This document shows positions 8,199 through 17,277 of a stretch of DNA of 37,044 nucleotides, in pieces. Source of the stretch: an uncultured bacterium (GTDB taxonomy: Bacteria > Bacteroidota > Bacteroidia > Bacteroidales > Muribaculaceae); the NCBI GenBank assembly GCA_945612775.1, contig CALZAF010000008.1:1-37044 (forward strand), read 5' to 3'. The notes below the pieces were generated by a model. The model did no database searches and was not told the origin of the DNA. It saw only the letters and a program-made list of their open reading frames with translations. The position numbers and the translations under genes are program-made. Every line of letters starts with the position of its first letter. Position 1 is the first letter of the stretch.

Positions 8199-11100
8199 AT
8201 GGACAAGAAGCTGACCAAAGTTTTGGTATTAGGCTCAGGTGCGCTAAAGATAGGTCAAGCAGGCGAATTTGACTATTCGGGTTCGCAAGCCCTAAAGGCG
8301 CTTCGAGAAGAGGGCATTCGCTCCGTTTTAGTTAATCCTAACATCGCAACTATTCAAACCTCGGAAGGTATAGCCGATAAGGTTTACTTTTTGCCGGTAA
8401 ATACTCATTTCGTTACCGAAATCATCAAGAAAGAACGTCCCGACGGCATTTTGCTTGCTTTCGGCGGACAGACTGCCTTGAATTGTGGTACAGAACTGCA
8501 TCAGAAGGGTATTCTTGAAGAATACGGAGTGAAGGTTCTCGGTACATCGGTAGAAGTGATAATGGATACCGAAGACCGAGACCGTTTTGTGAAGCGACTC
8601 AATGAAATAGGCCTAAAATCACCAGTAAGCCAAGCTGTAGAAACTATGGAAGATGCTCTGGCAGCAGCCCGACGCATCAATTATCCTGTGATGATTCGCT
8701 CGGCATACGCTTTGGGTGGTTTGGGTTCGGGTATTTGTCCCGACGAAGACTCGTTTGTGAAACTTGCCGAAAGTGCATTTACTTTCTCTCCTCAGATTCT
8801 TGTAGAAGAGTCGTTGAAGGGATGGAAGGAAATAGAATTTGAGGTGATTCGCGATGCCAACGACCACTGCTTCACAGTGGCAAGCATGGAGAACTTCGAC
8901 CCACTGGGCATTCACACTGGTGAATCAATAGTGGTGGCTCCTACATGCTCATTGACCGACGAACAAGTGAAGATGCTTCAAGAACTTAGCGTGAAGGCAG
9001 TTCGCCACTTGGGCATCGTTGGCGAATGTAACATTCAGTATGCATTCAATGCCGAGACCAACGACTATCGCATCATTGAGGTAAATGCTCGTTTGAGCCG
9101 CAGCTCGGCTTTGGCTTCTAAAGCCACTGGTTATCCATTGGCTTTCGTGGCTGCAAAGATTGCTCTTGGCTACACCCTCGACCAGATAGGCGAAATGGGT
9201 ACTCCAAATTCGGCATACGTTGCTCCACAACTTGATTATTTGATTTGCAAGATTCCACGCTGGGACTTGACCAAGTTTGCTGGCGTTAGTCGCCGCATCG
9301 GGTCGAGCATGAAGTCGGTGGGCGAGATTATGTCAATAGGCCGCACTTTCGAAGAAATCATTCAGAAAGGTCTTCGCATGATAGGTCAGGGCATGCACGG
9401 ATTTGTGGGCAATGACCATTTGACATTCGAGAACCTTGATGATGAACTCGCTAACCCTACCGATTTGCGCACATTTGCCATCGCTCAAGCTCTCGAAGAA
9501 GGTTACTCGATCGACCGCATCTATGAATTGACTAAGATTGACCGCTGGTTCTTGGGCAAATTAAAGAATATTGTGGATTATAAGCATAAGCTCTGCCAAT
9601 ATAATTCGCTTGAAGAGCTTCCTGCCGATGTTCTTCGAGAGGCTAAGGTGCTCGGTTTTAGCGACTTCCAGATTGCACGCTTCGTGTGCAAGCCTAAGGA
9701 CACTAACATGGAGAAGGAGAACCTCGCCGTTCGTGCTTATCGTAAGAAATTGGGCATTTTGCCAGCCGTTAAGCGCATCAACACTGTGGCAAGCGAGCAT
9801 CCCGACTTGACCAACTACCTATATATGACATATTCGGTAGAAGGTTATGATGTAAACTATTACAGCAACGAAAAGTCGGTGGTAGTGCTTGGTTCAGGTG
9901 CTTATCGCATCGGATCGTCGGTGGAATTCGACTGGTGCTCGGTAAATGCTATTCAGACGGCCCGCAAGCTCGGTTATAAGAGCATTATGATTAACTATAA
10001 CCCGGAAACCGTATCTACCGACTATGATATGTGCGACCGCTTGTACTTCGACGAGCTTTCATTCGAACGCGTGCTCGATGTAATCGACCTTGAAATGCCA
10101 AGAGGCGTGATAGTGTCGGTGGGTGGTCAGATTCCAAACAATTTGGCAATGAAATTGCACCGTCAGAGCGTGCCCGTTCTCGGTACATCGCCGGTTTCAA
10201 TCGACCGTGCAGAGAACCGCAATAAGTTCTCGGCTATGCTCGACCAACTCGGCATCGACCAACCTAAGTGGAGCGCGCTGACAAGCATGGACGACGTTAA
10301 GAAATTTGTTGACCGCGTGGGCTATCCTGTATTGGTTCGTCCATCGTACGTGCTTTCGGGTGCTGCAATGAATGTTTGCTACGACGAGGAAGAATTGAAG
10401 CGATTCTTGCAGATGGCAAGCGAAGTAAGCAAGGAATATCCTGTGGTTATTTCTCAATTTATGCAAGAAACCAAGGAAATAGAGTTTGACGCAGTAGCCG
10501 ACCACGGCGAAATCGTGGAATATGCTATCAGCGAACACGTAGAATTTGCTGGCGTTCACTCTGGCGATGCCACTATGGTATTCCCTGCGCAACACATCTA
10601 TTTCTCTACTGCTCGCCAGATTAAGAAGATTAGTAGGGCTATCGCTAAGGAACTTAACATTAGTGGCCCATTCAACATGCAATTTTTGGCAAAAGACCGC
10701 GAAGTGAAGGTTATAGAATGTAACTTGCGTGCTTCGCGAAGCTTCCCATTTGTGAGCAAGGTGCTCAAACGCAACTTTATTGAGACTGCTACAAAGATTA
10801 TGCTCGATGCTCCTTATGTTCGCCCCGACAAGACCGCATTCGACATCGACCGAATCGGTGTAAAGGCTTCGCAATTCAGCTTCGCCCGTTTGCAGAATGC
10901 CGACCCAGTGCTTGGCGTAGATATGTCGTCAACAGGTGAAGTAGGTTGCTTGGGCGACGATTATAGCGAAGCTCTGCTCAACGCATTGATTGCAACAGGT
11001 TACCACATCCCCGAAAAGGGCATTTTGATTTCGAGCGGTGACACTCGTTCGAAAGTCGATTTGCTCGATGCAAGCGAAAAGTTGCAGAAGTCGGGTTATG

Positions 11101-11429
11101 CTATATATGCTACCGAGGGTACAGCTAAGTTCTTGAACGATCACGGTGTAAAGGCTACTAAGGTAAGCTGGCCTGACGAAGAATCATCGAGCGATGGCAA
11201 CATACTTGAGATGATTAGCAATCACGTGTTCGACCTTATCGTTAACATTCCAAAGAACCACTCAAAGCGCGAGTTGACCAATGGTTATAGAATACGTCGT
11301 GGTGCTATCGACCACAACATTCCATTGATTACTAATGTGCGTTTGGCTAAGGCATTCATCGATGCCTTCTGTGAAATGAAGCTCGACGATATAAAGATTA
11401 AGAGCTGGCAAGAATACGACGAAAATTAA
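8199..11429 (+). CDS. carB: Carbamoyl phosphate synthase large subunit, CPS1-like type
   Basis: 1076 residues, full length. With CarA it makes carbamoyl phosphate from glutamine, bicarbonate and 2 ATP for pyrimidines and arginine. Layout: first ATP-grasp half (about residues 1-400; YPVMIRSAYALGGLGSGICP), oligomerisation region (about 400-550), second ATP-grasp half (about 550-930; GSSVEFDWCSVNAIQ, SVGGQIPNNLA, RPSYVLSGAAMNV) and C-terminal MGS regulatory domain (about 940-1076). Many blocks resemble animal CPS1 more than E. coli CarB. In the MGS domain T972, T975, W991 and N1016 match the CPS1 acetylglutamate-site positions I recall. W991 stands where E. coli has the UMP-binding Lys. carA is not adjacent; the gene is flanked by its own promoter and terminator. 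Confidence 0.95.
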   Translation: MDKKLTKVLVLGSGALKIGQAGEFDYSGSQALKALREEGIRSVLVNPNIATIQTSEGIADKVYFLPVNTHFVTEIIKKERPDGILLAFGGQTALNCGTELHQKGILEEYGVKVLGTSVEVIMDTEDRDRFVKRLNEIGLKSPVSQAVETMEDALAAARRINYPVMIRSAYALGGLGSGICPDEDSFVKLAESAFTFSPQILVEESLKGWKEIEFEVIRDANDHCFTVASMENFDPLGIHTGESIVVAPTCSLTDEQVKMLQELSVKAVRHLGIVGECNIQYAFNAETNDYRIIEVNARLSRSSALASKATGYPLAFVAAKIALGYTLDQIGEMGTPNSAYVAPQLDYLICKIPRWDLTKFAGVSRRIGSSMKSVGEIMSIGRTFEEIIQKGLRMIGQGMHGFVGNDHLTFENLDDELANPTDLRTFAIAQALEEGYSIDRIYELTKIDRWFLGKLKNIVDYKHKLCQYNSLEELPADVLREAKVLGFSDFQIARFVCKPKDTNMEKENLAVRAYRKKLGILPAVKRINTVASEHPDLTNYLYMTYSVEGYDVNYYSNEKSVVVLGSGAYRIGSSVEFDWCSVNAIQTARKLGYKSIMINYNPETVSTDYDMCDRLYFDELSFERVLDVIDLEMPRGVIVSVGGQIPNNLAMKLHRQSVPVLGTSPVSIDRAENRNKFSAMLDQLGIDQPKWSALTSMDDVKKFVDRVGYPVLVRPSYVLSGAAMNVCYDEEELKRFLQMASEVSKEYPVVISQFMQETKEIEFDAVADHGEIVEYAISEHVEFAGVHSGDATMVFPAQHIYFSTARQIKKISRAIAKELNISGPFNMQFLAKDREVKVIECNLRASRSFPFVSKVLKRNFIETATKIMLDAPYVRPDKTAFDIDRIGVKASQFSFARLQNADPVLGVDMSSTGEVGCLGDDYSEALLNALIATGYHIPEKGILISSGDTRSKVDLLDASEKLQKSGYAIYATEGTAKFLNDHGVKATKVSWPDEESSSDGNILEMISNHVFDLIVNIPKNHSKRELTNGYRIRRGAIDHNIPLITNVRLAKAFIDAFCEMKLDDIKIKSWQEYDEN

Positions 11430-11452
11430 TCAATATTCGTAATCAAAACGAT

Positions 11453-11480
11453 AAGAGGCTGCAACGAATTGCGGCCTCTT
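11453..11480. terminator. Bidirectional terminator between carB and the ABC-F gene
   Basis: A 12-bp stem with one G-U pair (11453-11464 with 11469-11480) and a CGAA loop, between convergent genes. Confidence 0.8.
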
Positions 11481-11487
11481 ACTGTAT

Positions 11488-13362
11488 CTATGCGTCTTTT
11501 TCGCTGAGTTCGAGCCATCGGAATTCTTTCTCATCGATTATGCCCTTTAGCTCATTGTATCGCTTGGCTTTTTCTGCCATATCGTCGATTACGGCGCCAC
11601 TATTGAAAAGTTCTTCGAGCGAAGCCTTTTCTTTGTTAAGTTCATCGAGTTCGGCGGTTATGGTTTCAAATTCCCGCCGTTCTTTAAACGTCATACGGTT
11701 ACTGTTTCGGTTAGGCTGACGCTGCTGCACAGGTTCGTTGTGCTTGTTGTTTTCTCGCTCTTGAGCAGCAATCTGCTTGTCGTGCTCTGTCTTCCAATAT
11801 CGATAGTCGGAATAGTTGCCTGGGAAATCTTTTATTACGCCGTTGCCCTCGAACACGAATATGTGGTCCACTGTGCGGTCCATAAAGAATCGGTCGTGGC
11901 TTATGATGATTATGCAGCCATTGAACTTCGATATATATTCTTCGAGCACCTCGAGGGTTACGATATCTAAATCGTTGGTCGGCTCATCGAGAATTAAGAA
12001 GTTGGGTTTGTGCATCAAGATTGACGCTAAGTGCAAACGGCGCTTTTCGCCGCCGCTGAGCTTGGCTATAAGCTTTTGCTGATCTTTTGCTGAGAATAGG
12101 AACAGATTAAGAAACTGAGCTGCGCTATATGAAGTCTTTTCGTCGAACACTATGTGCTCAGCCACCTCTTTTATTACGTCGATTACTCGTTTTGTCTCGT
12201 TGAACTTTATCCCCTCTTGGCTATAGTAACCAAACTTCACCGTTTCGCCTATTTCGAAGTAGCCACTATCAGACGCGTATTCGCCAAGCAGCAATTTGAT
12301 GAACGACGACTTACCAGTGCCATTGTTGCCAATAATGCCCAATTTTTCGTAGCGGGCAAAGGTGTAATTGAAGTCATCAAGAATCTTTTTATCGCCAAAA
12401 GCCTTGCACACATTGTGAGCCACAAAGATTTTTGAGCCGATATACGATGATTTGATGTTGAGGTTCAGCTTGCTGTTGTCGAAATGCTGGTGAGCTTTGT
12501 CCTTTATGTCGTAGAAAGCATCTATTCTATATTTCGCCTTAGTGGCACGAGCTTGTGGCTGGCGACGCATCCATTCGAGCTCGGTGCGATAGAGGTTTTT
12601 TGCCTTTGCTATCTCGCTATTTTGGGCTTCGATACGCTCGGCTCGCTTTTCGAGATAGTAGTTGTATTTTCCGTTGTAGGTATAGGTGCTTTGGTTATCA
12701 ATCTCGATAATCTTATTGCAGATGTTGTCGAGGAAATAACGGTCGTGAGTGACCATAAACACAGCCATCTTGCTTCGGCGCAGGTAATCCTCAAGCCACT
12801 CTATCATATCGATGTCGAGGTGGTTGGTAGGTTCGTCAAGAATCACCAGCTGCGGCTCGCTGATGAGAATCTTAGCCAACGCCACTCTCTTGATTTGACC
12901 GCCCGACAGTTGCTCGATGGGTTGATAGATGTCGGTAATTTTCAGCATCGACAAAATCTGTTTGAAGCGATCTTCATAATCCCATGCTTTGTAGTTATCC
13001 ATTTCTTGAATAGCATGGGTGAGCAAATCGGTGTCGCCACCAATGAGGGCGTGCTCATAGTTGCGAAGAGCACACGACACTGGGTCATCTCCCTCAAGAC
13101 AGGTGTCGATTACGCTCTTCGACGAAAAGAACGTAGGTGTCTGCTCGAGATAACCCACTCGGAGGTCGTTGTGAAACGTTATTTTGCCCGAATCGTAGTC
13201 TTCCAGACCGGCAATGATGCGTAGTAGGGTGGTTTTGCCTGATCCGTTTTTTGCTATAAGCCCCACTTTGTCGCCTTCGTTGATGCCAAAGGTCACGTCA
13301 CCGAAGAGCACTCGGTCGCCATACGATTTTGTCAAAGATTCGATTTGTAGATAACTTACCAT
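11488..13362 (-). CDS. ABC-F family ATPase, Uup-like
   Basis: 624 residues, two ABC domains in one chain and no membrane segments. This is the ABC-F class that acts on ribosomes or nucleic acids rather than in transport. Walker A: GLIAKNGSGKTT and GIIGNNGTGKSS. Signatures: LSGGQIKRVALAKIL and LSGGEKRRLHLASIL. Walker B: LVILDEPTNHLD and FLILDEPTNDLD. The linker between domains is charged and arginine-rich. The C-terminal 90 residues (from about KERREFETITAELDEL) form a coiled coil, which is the Uup-type DNA-binding tail and argues for Uup rather than EttA or a resistance-type ABC-F. It is a single gene with its own promoter and converges on carB. Confidence 0.92.
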   Translation of the reverse strand: MVSYLQIESLTKSYGDRVLFGDVTFGINEGDKVGLIAKNGSGKTTLLRIIAGLEDYDSGKITFHNDLRVGYLEQTPTFFSSKSVIDTCLEGDDPVSCALRNYEHALIGGDTDLLTHAIQEMDNYKAWDYEDRFKQILSMLKITDIYQPIEQLSGGQIKRVALAKILISEPQLVILDEPTNHLDIDMIEWLEDYLRRSKMAVFMVTHDRYFLDNICNKIIEIDNQSTYTYNGKYNYYLEKRAERIEAQNSEIAKAKNLYRTELEWMRRQPQARATKAKYRIDAFYDIKDKAHQHFDNSKLNLNIKSSYIGSKIFVAHNVCKAFGDKKILDDFNYTFARYEKLGIIGNNGTGKSSFIKLLLGEYASDSGYFEIGETVKFGYYSQEGIKFNETKRVIDVIKEVAEHIVFDEKTSYSAAQFLNLFLFSAKDQQKLIAKLSGGEKRRLHLASILMHKPNFLILDEPTNDLDIVTLEVLEEYISKFNGCIIIISHDRFFMDRTVDHIFVFEGNGVIKDFPGNYSDYRYWKTEHDKQIAAQERENNKHNEPVQQRQPNRNSNRMTFKERREFETITAELDELNKEKASLEELFNSGAVIDDMAEKAKRYNELKGIIDEKEFRWLELSEKDA

Positions 13363-13384
13363 AGGATGACTAATTTTTGGTATG

Positions 13385-13417
13385 CAAAGATACGAAATAC
13401 TCTGTTATTTTTTGCAA
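13385..13417 (-). promoter_or_regulatory. Promoter of the ABC-F gene
   Basis: On the minus strand: TTG (13417-13415), a 22-base spacer, then TATCTTTG (13392-13385). The leader would be about 17 bases. Confidence 0.6.
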
Positions 13418-13424
13418 TTGAAAA

Positions 13425-13455
13425 TTGTGGGACTAAAAATAATGATGTAATTTTA
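13425..13455 (+). promoter_or_regulatory. Possible promoter of the phosphoesterase/propeller gene
   Basis: TTG (13425-13427), a 20-base spacer, then TAATTTTA, one mismatch from TAnnTTTG. It is back to back with the ABC-F promoter. Confidence 0.4.
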
Positions 13456-13503
13456 CGATATCATAATGTAATTGTTAAATAAATTAATGCTAATAAAAAG
13501 ACC

Positions 13504-15321
13504 ATGAAGAGATTGTTTCTTTCGTTGCTGGTTGCAATTTTGGCCAGCACAATAGCTTATGTAAGTGCTCGAACTGTTAAATTTGCCATACTGTCGGATA
13601 TCCATGTTGTGCCTGGCAATGTTAATGACAGCATATTGCACTTAGCAGTGGCTGAAATCAATGCGAGTGATGTGGATGCTGTGGTGGTGAACGGCGACCT
13701 CAGTAATGAGGGTAGCGACCGTGAACTTGCTAATGTGAAACGCACTCTCGATGAACTTACCAAACCCACATATGTGTTGCCGGGCAACCACGAGGACACT
13801 TGGAGTCAAAGCGCTTGCAAAACTTTCAGCGACATTTGGGGACAAGACCGTTTCGTGTTTGAAATCGACGATTTGGTGGTGGCTGGAGTGAATTGCGGAC
13901 CATTTATGAAGATGGGCGATGGCCACATAAAACAAGAAGATTTGCTTTGGCTCGACAAGACTCTTAGCGAACGCATTACGCCGGGTAAACGATTTGTAAG
14001 TTTCTGTCACTATCCCTTGTCGAAAGACCTCGACAATTATGAAGACTATCTTGCAGTAATCGAAAAATATCCTACCATTACACACGTCAATGGCCACTAT
14101 CATTCGTGGAAAAGATATAAGGCCAACTATAAAATAGATGGCACTATGACTCGTGCTTTATATATGAACGATAAGACATTCGGCTATGCCGAAATGCACA
14201 TCACTGCCGATTCGATTAAGTTCTATGAAAAAGTCCTTAATAAGCCTTTGAAGCAAAAATATGCCTATGCAATAGATTATTATCTAAAGAAAGGTTATGA
14301 GCAAGAACCATTGCCTGAGAATGTTAAGGTAGATTTAGTGTTCCGCGATAATGCTTCGATATTCACTCGCGTAGGCTTAGATGACAATAATATTTATATA
14401 GGTAATTCGCTGGGTTTTGTTAAGGCTGTAAGCAAGGCCGATGGGCGAGTGCTATGGGAATATAAGACTCAAGCAAGCCTGTTCTCTCGTCCGGCTGTTG
14501 CCGAAGGTTGTGTCGTTGTACCTACTGCCGATAAACGCCTTCTTTGGCTCGATAAATCTACCGGCAAACTTGTGAAAGAGCATAACTCTGATGCACCATA
14601 TATGGCCGACGGACTGATTGCCAACGGCATACTATATCAAGGCGGAGGAAAGTCGTTTGAGGCCTGGCGTGCCGATGGCTCAAAAATGCTTTGGAAATAC
14701 GACGACCTCAGCAACTATTGCCAAGCTGCTCCTGTAGTGGACGGTAAAGAGGTGTTCTTCGGTGCATGGGACACGTATTTGCGCTGTCTGAACATTAAGA
14801 ATGGCAAAGAAAAGTGGCGTTGGAACAATGGTAAAAAGAATAACATGTTAGGTCCGGGTAATTGTGTGCCAGTGGTTTGCAGCGATAAGATTATTATCGT
14901 AGCACCCGATAGATACATGACTGCCATCGACCGAAAGACCGGAAAAACCATTTGGAGAAACAATAGCCATAAATTCCGCGAAAGTTTGGGCGTTTCGCAA
15001 GACGGTAAGACGGCATATGCCAAGACTATGGACGGTGAATTGGTGGCTGTAAGCACCGAAGGAACCGAATATCGCGAGCTTTGGATGGTGGATGCCGGAT
15101 TGGGCTATGAGCATGCTCCATGTATAGTGCTCGAGCACAATGGCGTGGTGTATATGGGTTCGCGCCGAGGCATAATGGTGGCTGTAGATGCCAAAGCCCA
15201 CAAGAAACTATGGGAATTCAAGATGGGCTCGTCGGAATTTAACGGTTGGGAGATAGATGAGAATGGCGACGTATATGCCTCGCTAATAGAAGGCGTGGTG
15301 TGGCGTGTGCATATCGACTAA
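13504..15321 (+). CDS. Secreted metallophosphoesterase with PQQ-type beta-propeller
   Basis: 605 residues. A signal peptide (MKRLFLSLLVAILASTIAYVSA, cut near residue 22) sends it to the periplasm or surface. Residues 23-260 are a calcineurin-like metallophosphoesterase with all five metal-site blocks: SDIH (D32, H34), NGDLS, GNHED, CHYPLS and NGHYHSW. From about residue 290 there are seven or so repeats of the PQQ-propeller kind (ADGRVLWEYKT, STGKLVKEHN, KNGKEKWRWN, KTGKTIWRNN, AHKKLWEFKM). Whether they bind PQQ is doubtful; such propellers are often scaffolds. The substrate is unknown. It is a single gene; its stop codon overlaps that of the hydrolase on the other strand. Confidence 0.88.
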   Translation: MKRLFLSLLVAILASTIAYVSARTVKFAILSDIHVVPGNVNDSILHLAVAEINASDVDAVVVNGDLSNEGSDRELANVKRTLDELTKPTYVLPGNHEDTWSQSACKTFSDIWGQDRFVFEIDDLVVAGVNCGPFMKMGDGHIKQEDLLWLDKTLSERITPGKRFVSFCHYPLSKDLDNYEDYLAVIEKYPTITHVNGHYHSWKRYKANYKIDGTMTRALYMNDKTFGYAEMHITADSIKFYEKVLNKPLKQKYAYAIDYYLKKGYEQEPLPENVKVDLVFRDNASIFTRVGLDDNNIYIGNSLGFVKAVSKADGRVLWEYKTQASLFSRPAVAEGCVVVPTADKRLLWLDKSTGKLVKEHNSDAPYMADGLIANGILYQGGGKSFEAWRADGSKMLWKYDDLSNYCQAAPVVDGKEVFFGAWDTYLRCLNIKNGKEKWRWNNGKKNNMLGPGNCVPVVCSDKIIIVAPDRYMTAIDRKTGKTIWRNNSHKFRESLGVSQDGKTAYAKTMDGELVAVSTEGTEYRELWMVDAGLGYEHAPCIVLEHNGVVYMGSRRGIMVAVDAKAHKKLWEFKMGSSEFNGWEIDENGDVYASLIEGVVWRVHID

Positions 15322-16253
15322 CGACAATATTTAGCGACGAACGCACCAACTCGCTGAGTGTAAGCTGCAGGATTGTCCTGATATGATACTGCATGAGCAG
15401 AGCCTTTGGAGATGTATATTTCCTTGGGTTCTGCTTTTGCTTCATATAGTGGATATACCATTTCGGTAGGCACATAAGTGTCGTTGCCGCCATGGATAAA
15501 CATCATGGGTAATTGGCATTTTTTCACTTGTTCAAGCGATGATGCTTCGCCAAAACTCCATCCAAGGGTCAAATTGCACAGCCCACTCGTGACGTTGAGC
15601 AGCGGGAATGCCGGAAGATGATACTGATTACGCAGTTCGCCTCGAAACTCATCCCAAACAGAGGTATATCCGCAGTCTTCTACAAAGCATCTTACATTTT
15701 GGGGTAATTTGTCGCCAGAAATCATCATGGTGGTGGCACCGCCCATCGAGATGCCTGTGATAACGATGTGCGTGTTCTTGCCGAACTCGCTAATTGCTAC
15801 ATCTATCCATTGGCGAACGTCGTCTTTGTCTTTCCAGCCCATCTGAATGTATTCTCCTTCGCTATAGCCATGACTCTGAAGGTCGGGGAGAAGTATGTTG
15901 TAGCCAAAATCGTGATGAAACATATATCCGATGTGCATCATGGCTACGCTATTTGATTTATATCCATGTATTATGATGGCGGTGTTGTCGCTTGGGTTGT
16001 TAGCTGGGGCATATCGAGCAAATAGTCGTTGTCCTGTGGCACTTATAATTGTAGTATCGCACAAGAGAGGCCGAATTGAGTCAATCCATTGCTCGATGTG
16101 AGGATAACGATTGGCGATTTTTTCGAACTGCTCATTTTCGTCGAATTTCGCATCGTTGTATAGCGCAACTCTCATAAAGAACAGGCTTGATGCCATTAGC
16201 GCCACAGCCATTATTAATAGTGTAAAAAGAGATATTTTCGCAAATTTTTTCAT
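15318..16253 (-). CDS. Membrane-anchored alpha/beta hydrolase
   Basis: 311 residues. An N-terminal hydrophobic segment (about residues 8-27, SLFTLLIMAVALMASSLFF) acts as an anchor or uncleaved signal. The fold is shown by IIIHGYKSNS (oxyanion loop), the nucleophile elbow GISMGG (Ser about 169), the acid in FIHGGNDTYVP and the His in KGSAHAVSY. This arrangement resembles BAAT/BD-FAE type esterases and peptidase S9-like hydrolases; the substrate cannot be told. The next in-frame ATG lies inside the membrane segment, so the start at 16253 is well supported, even though a promoter box ends only five bases before it. It converges on the phosphoesterase gene with a 4-base overlap of the stop codons. 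Confidence 0.85.
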   Translation of the reverse strand: MKKFAKISLFTLLIMAVALMASSLFFMRVALYNDAKFDENEQFEKIANRYPHIEQWIDSIRPLLCDTTIISATGQRLFARYAPANNPSDNTAIIIHGYKSNSVAMMHIGYMFHHDFGYNILLPDLQSHGYSEGEYIQMGWKDKDDVRQWIDVAISEFGKNTHIVITGISMGGATTMMISGDKLPQNVRCFVEDCGYTSVWDEFRGELRNQYHLPAFPLLNVTSGLCNLTLGWSFGEASSLEQVKKCQLPMMFIHGGNDTYVPTEMVYPLYEAKAEPKEIYISKGSAHAVSYQDNPAAYTQRVGAFVAKYCR

Positions 16254-16258
16254 GACGA

Positions 16259-16266
16259 CAAAGTTA
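16259..16266 (-). promoter_or_regulatory. -7 promoter box five bases before the hydrolase start
   Basis: TAACTTTG on the minus strand, then TCGTC and the ATG. With the usual distance from box to transcription start, the mRNA would begin at or next to the ATG. The -33 element is weak. Confidence 0.55.
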
Positions 16267-16339
16267 TCACATTATATTTATATAATACACACGAGATTGC
16301 GTAAAGTTCGATTAATTCATCTAATATGATTAGCAATAA

Positions 16340-16371
16340 GTTGCAAACGATGATTTAAAGTTTTAACTTTG
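16340..16371 (+). promoter_or_regulatory. Promoter of dapF-glnA
   Basis: GTTG (16340-16343), a 20-base spacer, and TAACTTTG (16364-16371): close to the Bacteroides consensus. The dapF ATG follows after 35 bases. Confidence 0.7.
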
Positions 16372-16406
16372 CGAAAAATTTCAACTAAATTTCAATAGAA
16401 TCATAG

Positions 16407-17243
16407 ATGTCGATTAGGTTTACTAAAATGCATGGTGCGGGCAACGATTATATCTATATCGATGCCACTAAATCATGCCCCGACAATTTGCCCGAGATGG
16501 CACGAGTGATGAGCGACCGCCACAAGGGTGTCGGTTCGGATGGCCTTGTAGCTATTATGCCATCGGATGTGGCAGATTTCAGAATGCGCATGTTCAATGC
16601 CGACGGTTCGGAAGGCGAGATGTGCGGCAATGCTTCGCGATGCATTGCAAAGTTTGTGTACGATAAAGGTCTTACCACTAAATCAACCATTACGCTTGAG
16701 ACTCTTGCCGGTATCAAGATATTACAAATCTCAAAATTGAATACCGATGGTACGGTGCGCGAAGTTACTGTGGATATGGGTAAACCGTCGTTTGCCCCAC
16801 AAGATGTGCCATTATCTACTGCTTCAGAGGTGGTGAATATGCCCATAGCAACGTCGATGGGCGAGATGCACATCACTGCTCTCTCGATGGGTAATCCGCA
16901 TGGCGTGGTTTTCATCGATTCGGTTGCTAATCTTGCCATCGAAGGCATTGGCGTGGAGATTCAAAACAATCCGTTGTTCCCAGCAAAAGCTAATATTGAA
17001 TTTGTGGAGGTGATTAATCCCGATGAATTGTGCATGCGCGTGTATGAACGAGGCTCGGGCGAAACTCAAGCCTGTGGAACAGGAGCTTGTGCCACTCTGG
17101 TGGCTGCCGTGGTAAATGGTAAGGCTAATCGTAAAGCCGTGATTCACCTTTTAGGTGGCGACTTGAGCATCGAATGGGCAGAAAACGACCATGTGATGAT
17201 GACCGGCGAGGCAGTAACCGTGTTCGAAGGCGAATATCTATAA
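16407..17243 (+). CDS. dapF: Diaminopimelate epimerase
   Basis: 278 residues. It converts LL- to meso-diaminopimelate for peptidoglycan and lysine, using two cysteines as acid and base. Both are present: C73 in GEMCGNASRC and C223 in TQACGTGACAT. The N-terminus MSIRFTKMHGAGNDYIYID is the standard DapF opening. It is the first gene of a unit with the glutamine synthetase 34 bases downstream. The aminotransferase gene dapL, which I would expect nearby in many Bacteroidales, is not in the window. Confidence 0.97.
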   Translation: MSIRFTKMHGAGNDYIYIDATKSCPDNLPEMARVMSDRHKGVGSDGLVAIMPSDVADFRMRMFNADGSEGEMCGNASRCIAKFVYDKGLTTKSTITLETLAGIKILQISKLNTDGTVREVTVDMGKPSFAPQDVPLSTASEVVNMPIATSMGEMHITALSMGNPHGVVFIDSVANLAIEGIGVEIQNNPLFPAKANIEFVEVINPDELCMRVYERGSGETQACGTGACATLVAAVVNGKANRKAVIHLLGGDLSIEWAENDHVMMTGEAVTVFEGEYL

Positions 17244-17277
17244 TCAAAAAGCAAAACACCTATTAAAAATAAATACA

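Noticed and set aside
10197-10874. 225-codon open frame antisense to carB
   Set aside because: It mirrors the codon pattern of a highly conserved gene; no start signal or family features.
12484-13224. 246-codon open frame antisense to the ABC-F gene
   Set aside because: The reverse strand spells intact ATPase motifs, so this is a shadow frame.
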